Shown here: positions 1-9,600 of the stretch, in pieces
How the letters are laid out: the number at the start of each line of letters is the position of its first letter
Position numbering within the stretch: position 1 is the stretch's first letter
Assembly (NCBI RefSeq): GCF_000003605.2
Contig: NW_003129860.1
Span: forward strand, 81,835-97,289
DNA: 15,455 bases
DNA from: Saccoglossus kowalevskii
Lineage: Eukaryota > Hemichordata > Enteropneusta > Harrimaniidae
Reading direction: 5' to 3'
Position numbers and translations under genes: made by a program
The notes under the pieces: generated by a model
Database searches by the model: none
Seen by the model: the letters and a program-made list of their open reading frames with translations, nothing else
Told to the model about the DNA's origin: nothing

Positions 1-522
1 AAATTGACCATCATCAAATGTATACAGCATATTATTAACCATGGAAATTTCCCCAAAAATACTTTGGCATCTGTCAAATGCCACGCGATGTTTGTTGACA
101 CTATGACCTTTGTTTTTACGTTCGATTTTACGCACAGCGCAGTATCTCGCAGTGAACGGAAAATGGTCTATTGTTTCTCCACACTCTGTTCTAAGCAAGA
201 CATGGTCAACTCCAACATTCTGATCATGTCCCATTAGGTCTTCACATATTGGAAGAAGTGACATTTATTGTAAAATTTACAGCTTTGTTTACAAAATTAG
301 CGACATCAAAGAATTTTAGCTATTTTGGAAACACTTGAATGACAAGAGCTGAAAATCAAGACTATTAGAAACGTAGCATATCCCCTTATGTTGGATAGGT
401 TTACTCTGCATTCAAATCATTGGTACATGCATAGCATTGTAATTTATGCTCTAGTAACTGTCCAGCGAGGGTATTTTCATAATTCGATCTGGATAACAAC
501 TAGAATGTCTAGCATTTTATAG
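1..522. other. SURF1 3' UTR and downstream flank
   Basis: This stretch should hold the SURF1 3' UTR (about 240-522) and then intergenic DNA. The plus-strand 77-codon frame at 4-237 has no recognisable domain and no splice context, so I do not call it a gene. Confidence 0.5.
264..269 (-). terminator. candidate SURF1 poly(A) signal AATAAA
   Basis: This is an AATAAA hexamer on the minus strand about 250 nt past the SURF1 stop codon. It is the first canonical hexamer I see downstream of the stop. There is a modest TG-rich stretch beyond it. It is unproven without transcript ends. Confidence 0.4.
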
Positions 523-604
523 TTATAATGGCACTTTTGTGGGTCTCTTCTTCTTGTAAACACCAAAGAACCACATCAATGCAGTCAATGCTGAGAGACT
601 ATAC
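523..604 (-). CDS. SURF1: SURF1 coding exon 8 (TM2, C-terminus, stop)
   Basis: The 82-nt terminal coding exon completes W267 and encodes the second membrane helix ([16 protein letters not shown]), then [10 protein letters not shown] and a TAA stop at 525-523. The positive tail after TM2 is typical of SURF1 and fits a matrix-facing C-terminus. The acceptor is TTACAG. Confidence 0.95.
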
Positions 605-3600
605 CTGTAATTAAAACATAACAATAATTCTTGTAAATACTACTGTATATAGTGGATATACAAAGAAAGTTTTTTGTCAAAATGCTATAAATAGATGACG
701 GAATATGTAAATGACCCAATTAATACACATAGTTGTAGTTTATTTCTTGTATAACATCCAGTCTAGAAGTTTAAAGGTGTCAGGTGACCAAGTAGCAAGA
801 TAATTTTGTTTATTGGTATTTGTGTACGTTGAATTCTTGTGTACCGAATCTCCACACATTCACAATTTATGATGATAATTGTGACATAAAATCACTGCTT
901 CAATATTCATAATCACATATATCATATTTTGTGTTATGTAGTGATATACAAACTGATGAAAATTAATTTGAGCAGAACTTTGGAGCTGTTATAAACAGCT
1001 GGACTTGAAATAAATATGAAGATTGTTTGTTTGTTTGTTGTCCATTTACTGTTAAAATACTGTACTTTTGCTTGGAATTTATATTCACTATTGTCACTGA
1101 AGGGGTGATTCAGTGAAAATAAAATCCAGCAAATACAAGTTTTTTTCCTATATTTTACATTCAACTCGTCATAACAGGAAAAAATAAATTCCATACAAAA
1201 CACTCAAAAAGTCTTTTACTGCTAAAATAAAGTATTTTACAGTATGTCATAGCTGTTTTGCATGCGAGCATTTCACATATGTTCTTAACCTTTTCAACTA
1301 CCAGACTTTCTCATCCAAATTTTTCTGCCCGTTTTTCTCATATTCTTTAATATTTCTGGAAATGAACCCTAATTTTGGAGTCAACCGACAAAATTTAAGT
1401 CAATTTCCCATTTTCCCTTAAAAAATCTGTCTATTTTTGTCCCAATCTTCTAAAGGAAAATGCAGACTATACACAGGACTATTTTGTGAATTTGTGATGA
1501 AAAGAGGGAACTGGTGGTGAAAAGATTAAGACAGGAGGCATAGTGATTTTCACAAAGGTTATAACCGAAAATTATCAGCTCCCGAAATATTTGCACATCA
1601 CAAATTTAAAAGTTTAACCTAGAAAAATTAAACAACAAAGAGAGAAAGTGACGTAATAATTTTGAACTTGCCATGTTATAATATACTGTGTGTGTTCGTT
1701 TCGTAGAGTCACCCTAGTCTGCCCTCCAACAGGTCCACCTGGAACTGAGCACTCTGCAAGTAAAAAAAAACAAAAGACATATTAATACATGTACTTGGTA
1801 ACAGCCCCCTCTGATAGCAAAATGTAAATCTGAACACTACTGAAACATTGTAGCTATTCATTTTTATTATATATTGATTGGGTTGTAGTAAACCTCACTA
1901 ATATCGCTGTAAAACATGTTTCGGCAGTATTTCATTTTTAACTGTTCATTGAGTTTATGACAAAAACACAGATAGGTACATGAAAAAAAAAAACTTTATT
2001 ACTTTGGCAAAACAGGGGGGCACACAACGAAATCCATTGGTTTACAAGAAATATACTAGGATAGACAAGTCATGAGCCCCTACTATGTGAACGCAAGAAC
2101 TCTGAAATAATACACAACTCATTAATCTGTGTTAGTAATGAAGCTTCAGTCGCTGGGGCTGTAGTGTAATGAGAGATTGCAGCGCGACTGCCAATTTTAG
2201 GTATAGGCAACGAAGGCTGTGGCAAAAAAGAGCAGCGTGGCCTCAAGAAGTTAGTAGTTATGGTAGATGCAGCGTGGCTGCGAACTACCGAAGTTAGCTG
2301 TTTGAAGCAGCATGTGAATCATCTGTGAACAAGATTTTGGTGTTTTTGAAAAATAAATACCATATTTGCTCTACTGGTACTAACAGAGATCTAAGGTCAA
2401 AATAAGTCATATTTAGCTCTGCTGTCAACTTTGTCGAGCGGAGCTTATCATACGAGTGATTGTCCGTCGTCGTCCGTGTCCATGTTTTATTTTTTCGACT
2501 TCTTCTTGAAAACTACAAGCCTGAATGCTTTGATACTTGGTGTATATGTACCTTGGGTGGACCCCTTTTAGGTTTGTTCATTTCATGATATTTTCAATTC
2601 TCTAATTTTGGTGAATATTTTTGTCATTTTTGTTAAAAAGTGATATTTTCGACTTCTTGTTAAAAACCGCAAGTCCAATTGCTTTGATATTACATATATA
2701 TGTACTACATGTAGACTGCTCTCAGATTTGTTCATTTTGTATTGATATCTTCAATTCTCTAATATTGGTGAATATTTTTGTCATTTTTGGTAAAAAGTGA
2801 TATTTTTGACTTCTTGTTAAAAACCACAAGTCCAATTGCTTTGATATTTGATATATATGTACTACATGTAGACTGCTCTCAGATTTGTTCATTTTGTAAT
2901 GATATCTTCAATTCTCTAATATTAGTGAATATTTTTGTCATTTTTGGTAAAAAGTGATATTTTCGACTTGTTAAAAACCGCAAGCCCAATTGCTTTGATA
3001 TTACATATATATGTACTACATGTAGACTGCTCTCAGATTTGTTCATTTTGTAATGATATCTTCAATTCTCTAATATTGGTGAATATTTTTGTCATTTTTG
3101 GTAAAAAGTGATATTTTTGACTTCTTGTTAAAAACCGCAAGTCCAATTGCTTTGATATTACACATATAGGTACTACATGTGGACCTCTCTCAGATTTGTT
3201 CATTTCGTGGTGATATCTTCAATTATCTAATTTTGATGATTGTTTTTGTCATTTTTGGTGAAAAGTGATATTTTTGAATTCTTGTTGAAAACAGCAAGTT
3301 CCATTGCTTTGATACTATACATATTGTTCATTTTCTAATGATATCTTCAGTTCTTTAATTGAAATGTGCATTGCTAACAGCGGAGCTATCTCAGCCGACT
3401 GGCTGCTTGTTTAATTTTCCAACATACTATAAATCATACAATTTTTAATTTATATGAACTTCTAATTGAGAATTGAATCTAATAGAGCACATATGGTTTT
3501 GTCGCAAGAGTACATGAGTAAATTAAATGATGAAATAATTAAATTTTGACAAAATCTAGGATATTTTCATTCAAGAAAATCAGTGCAATGTACATATCAC

Positions 3601-6600
3601 TGATTTCAAGTGAAAATAAAGGACTTGATAGCACAACAATAATCACCTGCAACTGCATCCACAAATATCGGTTGAGTTCCTCCATACTCTGCCATAGCAG
3701 GAATGTCCCGATAGAGCCAGCTATTTTGACTTAGATCATTATCCGGAGAGAAAGGTGGTTTCTAGTGAAACAAAATGGAACACATGTAAAGGTACCAAAA
3801 ATTATGTTACCATGGCAACTGCATGCAGGAAGTTTGGTATTGTACCATATTTCACACATCATCAGCACACCTGTTTTTAAATCTATATACTGTATTTGCT
3901 CTATTACTGTCACCGCACCGAAACATCAACATTGCCAGCTACCTGTAAGTTGCTACATTTGCAACTTGGCTTGAGTACTCACATGCAATGGTTATATTTT
4001 ACGATAAATTAAACCCATGTTGTTCAGTTTATTAATGCAATTATAAATATTGGTAAATATTGCCCCTCAGCTTTTATCCAATATGTAATTATGATTTGCT
4101 CAAGAGGTCTCATTGTTAACACCAATAGCTTTTGCCGATTGGATGACATTGACCTAATTTATTAATATTAATTTTTACACACTATAATGTCATAAAACCA
4201 TTGCTGGATTGTTCAATTGGAACAACTATTTCGAATTTACAAGACTTTATATTTATAAAACATTTTTAATGAACACAGGCTTCTGCCACACACTGTATTA
4301 TAACTTGTGAACCCATTGTAATAACCACACCGCAAACTAGGAAATCGTTAGGCGAACCATCACAAGATCCAAGATCTTGTTTTTTTGAGGTTCACACATA
4401 TGGTGTTTGAGTTCAATACAGTTACATCACTACATTGTAATTCTACACCAAGGAATTTTCACATGGTATTTCTGATTAAGAAGAGACCATTAGGAAAATG
4501 AGAAGGCTTAAAAGATTCAACCGAAACAAAACTAAAATTTAATAATCATCAATTGTTAACAAAATTAAAGAAACAAAATCTTAATTGAAATACTGTAAAA
4601 TGACTAATTCTCACTGGGTTTAAATTTCGCTGATTTCAAGCATATCCAGTAGGTTTTAAATTCACGGTTTTATCATTTAGATAATGTGTTTATAATTAAT
4701 TTTACATATTCATTGGGTTTTAATTTAGCGCATTTTACAGTATAACAGAACCCCACAACTCAAGAACCTACCCATTTTATCTCCCTAATTTCAAATTGCA
4801 GATATTATTAGCAACTATGACACACTTTAGGTTTAACCAAGAATTGATGGATAAAGATTTAATTAGATACAGTTTGAGGGTGCATAGACAAATTTAAAAA
4901 AAAAATCTGTAATTTTTAAAAAATTACAGAATATTCTTTACAATTGTGTCTAGGTAAAAACAAATACAATTTCAAACAAAAGAGTAAAATAGTCAAAGAC
5001 AAAGAAAAATTGCGAATTTCCCCTTCCCCCAAGTTCAGAGAATGGAACCCTAAACCCAATCATAATTTTGAACCAAATCAGAGAGGATTTGATATCAAAA
5101 ATTAAACCATATACAAATTGCTGGTTGCAAATACCTTTTCATTGCCTCGGATTACAGCTACAAGATCCACTTCACCTGCAATCTAAACATATAGTACAAT
5201 AACAATAATAAACTCCTCAAAGCGCATTATTGAATGAAGAGTTAATTTATACAAGATGTGATGTACCTCACATATCAAAAATCTCATATTTGTGCACTAC
5301 CAATAATTAGCATGGTAAAAATTTAATTAAAGGCGTTAGTCATCAAATATATGGCTCTCATATAAACAAAGATGGCGACTTTGGCTGTTGCACAGATTAC
5401 CAAGCTTTAATTAGGTATTTTTTAGGTGACAATACGTGCGGCTTACCTGTCCATCTGGTCTGGATTCAGGTTGCATAAACTTGCGTGCAACCCAACCTCT
5501 ATTTACTAAAATACTGATCCTACAGAAAATAAATAAGAAACAATTTGTCTTTGAGTAGTCTAAACTTTATAATAATAATAATAACTTTATTACACTACCC
5601 AAACCATCAGCGGGTTCAGTATGGTAAATAAAAAGTATTACAAGACTAGGACAATTCTAAATACAATACAATACAATACAATACAATACAATACAATACA
5701 ATACAATACAATACAATACAATACAATACAATACAATACAATACAATACAATACAATACAATAATAGAAAATAAGAATAAAATAAAGACTGAGTTAAAAA
5801 ATAAATGTTAAAAACAATTACTAGAATGAATACAATTACAACAAAAACTGATCTAGACCAAATATATAAAAAATATAGTACTGACAAAAATGTAGTTGCA
5901 AGTATGTATAACCTCAACAGCACTTTATCAACCAAAACCACTATAAACCTAACATCTTTATATACTGGTACCAACACCTTTCTAAACCAACATCTAAACA
6001 ACCAAAGTGTAAACTTTCATCTGCGTGAACTGATTTCACTTTACTTACCCCAAATCCGGAATATAAAAAGGCGTGATTACATTTGCTCCAATATTTGAAG
6101 ATGAGGACATCATACCTCCCTTGGATTCATTTTTTCGTGATAATTCTGGTGAATACAAAGATCGTGGAGTCACGTATATTTCTCTAGAATGATCAAATGT
6201 TCCTCTGATCTTGACTCTTCTATATTCTAGTTTCTGTAATTCAACAGGACTGGAGAAAAAAATCAAATAAAAAATCATGCATTTACAAGAATCAAATTTG
6301 CAGAATATGCAGGTATGAATTTTTAAACCATGTGGCCCATGATAACTGGTATTATTAAACAGTTTTCACGGAAAACAATAGAATATGTTGTTCCAAAAAA
6401 GCTGTTTCAGTCCTCATTACAAAACGTATCAGCACTAATTCGATGTGCTATGGGCTATTGATGTCGCATTTGAAAACTTCCCTTTGTTTACATTGAATGC
6501 AGAAATGCTACTATGAAAGCACAGCAATTTCATGTCAGTCTTTGCACACTCAGGTAGATAAAAACACTAAATGATCACTGATACACAAGCTAGCCACTCT

Positions 6601-9600
6601 GACTAATACTGCATTGTTTCCGCAAAGTCTGAATGTGACTTGCATAGATAGTAAATTAAAAGTTAATTAAAAGCAACTAAAACATTGCTCTATGGCATGT
6701 AACAGGCCAAACCAACTTCATCTTAGAGATGCTAGGGTCTATGCTTTGATTCAAGATCATTGTGGTGCTTACTAGCCTAATGTCGAAACTGTGCATCACG
6801 CTCACTACACACATGCATATTATACGTCCTGAAAAACCTTGATTTATGAACATGAATAAGACATAAGTTTGTCAATTTCTTGAAATTACTAAGTTGCCCA
6901 TAAATGCAGGACTGGCTTTTAGTAGATATCCAAAAAGTGGCTGCTATCAATACGCAAACATTCATTGTTGTTTGAGCCTTCACTACGCACATTCACAGTT
7001 CTGACAACAGCGTTGCTTTAACCCACACACCTTACACCTGTTTCCTAAAGTCTATGCTCAAATCCACACATACCATATTAGGAGTTCTTACTGACTTACT
7101 CAGTTGGTAAATGGTCTATAGGAGGAGCTGTTGTCCTTTCTTCCAGATCTTTGATCAATCCGAGTTTCCATTTCTTTCTCTTTACCTGCCATGTACCAAG
7201 GCAGAATGTTGTAACTGGTATGATCAGCAATGCATTCCCAAATGCGGAACTTTTTTCAGCAGTACCTTCAGATGTCTGGCTGAAGTTTCTATGGGTATTG
7301 TAGGAGAATCTTCTGCACCTTGTGCATGTCTAGTGGTATTAATAGAATATATTCATTTGGATACTGATCTATCAAAGAAGATTTAAAACGATCCAAAACA
7401 AGCAGTGTCAGCTGATAGTCACCAGATGTGCTTTATAGCTATGAACTGTCTACTGTACCATTCATCATAACACACAGGAGGGAATATACCTGTATGACTA
7501 TTAATTAAAGTGGAGGGGTCTACACCTGTGCACATGCAGTAATTGAGTCCCAAGCGACGATAACAATGCATGCTGAAAAGGCAAAGACTCATGACACTTG
7601 TTTGTAAACAATGACACGCTATAGCCATTTGTCGCATGCGCAGGTGACGACTCCCTCGCTTTAAGATGACTAAATATACATATATATATATTTTAGGTTA
7701 TTGGTTATTACTTGATGGGATATGCATTCATTATTGGAACAGATTTCAGAGATTTTCAGTGTGTTTGAATGTTAGTGATTGTTTTGCAACTTCCTAATTG
7801 ATTTGTTGTGGAATCTCATTTGATAAAGATTTGTATTCTCAATTACTTGAGTCATAATATGGCATTATGAAATGCAACTTGTTTTACATGAAAAGGGCTT
7901 GTGAAAATGCAGGAAGATAATAATGAGACATTATTCGTTTGAAGCTATGTCTGTTATTCTGTGTATAATGTGATTTAGACAATGAAATATATCATGAATC
8001 ATGTTCAGTCTATCTTTTCCCACAATGCAATGCGAGAAACAGTAGTTAAATGTTCCAATGTCGCACATGTTTGAAATACTGGAAATTTAAATACTTGTAC
8101 ATGTATGTTACTGTTGACTTGTATAATGCATTCGTCAAGAAAATTGATATTACAATTGAATAATTTGACTGCTGTCGAAAGTGTCTTAATTGTGTAACCA
8201 TGGAGGTAAAAAGAGACCTCCATGGTGTATTGTACAGTCAAAACAAACTTAGTGTAAGTCATGGGCAACCCCCTACTATAGCAACCCTTGACCCTTTTCA
8301 CAATTGGCCATGATAAAATGCTAGACATCTCCACGACTATTTCATTTACATATGAAAGTACCCGGCTCTGGTAAGAAATCTTACCAGTGAATTGTAGCCC
8401 CGGACAGTCGATTGGGCCTAACGGCACTCCATACTTCCTGACCCGGCAGTCACAATTTATTCACACCTATTACGTTTATACACAATAATTATTCATAATA
8501 ATAGATTAATATTGGGTACAACCGACTGTTGACTGTATATTGAGCAAAATTGTGTTACAACAAGTCTCAGAATTACTAGGGCATCTCTAAAAATAATTTT
8601 TTTTTATATTACGAGGTATAGGACACAATCATTTGCGATGGTCAAATCCTTTTAGTCAAAAGCAAAGGTGTCAGCAAGTTTGCTAACTTGCTGCCCAATA
8701 CTTATGAGACTCACTGTAATTATGCTAAATTACGCAAATTAGAAAAATTACATTACAGTTTATTAATTTTACATAGTTTGCAGTACTAGTTAGAAACGAA
8801 AACTTTCATCTCTTACTACTGGTAATATTTTATTGGTATATGTGAATATACATGTAAATATACAAAAATTATTGTACACCATTAAAATTATCAAAATTTC
8901 AAATAGTACACAGAGGGTTATTTTCGTTCAACGTAATTGCAATATTTTTTTGTTCGTACAACGTACATTAAAAAAATAAATTCAGTAATTCTGTAATCAC
9001 AGGCTAGACGTACAACGTAATCAATCAAATATTTTTTTTTGTACACTGTAAAAATGTGTCATTTTTCTCGGTACGCACAAGAATTTACATCCAAATAAAA
9101 AAAGCCGTAAAGAATAATCTAGGGAAATTATATTTTCGAAACTGTAAAGCGATTAGATGACACAATTTGCTACAAAATTAAATTTTCGCTGTAAACTGTA
9201 TAAACGTTTTTCTTTTCGTTGTAAATTGTAAAAAGCCTTTTTTATTTCACGTAAAACTGTACCAGCTACCCACTGCCCCCCTCTACACATGCAGATTGAA
9301 GAAAATTATCCAGAGTGATTTTGAATTGCGCCAAAATGATACGACATTATATCTAATCATAAAAATTATAAAAGGTTCATAAAATCGCGCGAAGTGTCTT
9401 ATAAATATAGGTAATTGGAAAAATATATGAAATATACTCGAGTCGGTGTTATTTGAGCTGTCTTAGAAAATAGTTCCACGGTATTAGGCCAATAGAAACT
9501 CTGGGAAGAAATCTGATGAAGAAAAAAAAAATGCAAAAAATAATAGTGAAGATAGTTTTGCTGCGGAAGCAGTCACTAACGGGACTATACCGACGACTTG

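Larger units (their letters stand above)
3762..5134 (-). other. SURF1 intron 5
   Basis: The 1,373-bp AT-rich intron contains a MITE at 4591-4742 and a 25-bp palindrome at 4906-4930. The overlapping short frames near 3731-3974 are partly antisense to exon 6 and show no domain. Confidence 0.85.
5520..6048 (-). other. SURF1 intron 3
   Basis: The 529-bp intron is largely repeat-derived: a LINE/SINE-like 3' tail (5569-5659) joined to a pentanucleotide microsatellite (5660-5763), then unique AT-rich DNA. The long frames across the microsatellite only reflect the repeat. Confidence 0.85.

Noticed and set aside
4-237. 77-codon plus-strand frame at the left edge
   Set aside because: No recognisable domain or splice context; probably chance.
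2145-2300. GC-richer patch with GCAGCGYG motifs, considered as a tRNA-derived SINE
   Set aside because: No convincing A and B box pair or tRNA fold could be found, so I only mention it under intron 6.
5369-5379. YY1-like AAGATGGCGAC as a SURF1 promoter
   Set aside because: The match is good, but it lies deep in intron 4 with no other promoter signal.
5657-6001. 114-codon minus frame with repeated YCIVL units
   Set aside because: The repeat peptide is just the translation of the pentanucleotide microsatellite.
7111-7386. 91-codon plus-strand frame, Cys-rich
   Set aside because: It is antisense to SURF1 exon 2; the minus strand has strong family similarity and splice sites here.
8005-8427. 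140-codon minus-strand open frame
   Set aside because: It begins with GTG, not ATG, lies wholly inside SURF1 intron 1, spans the 8197-8226 hairpin and shows no recognisable domain.
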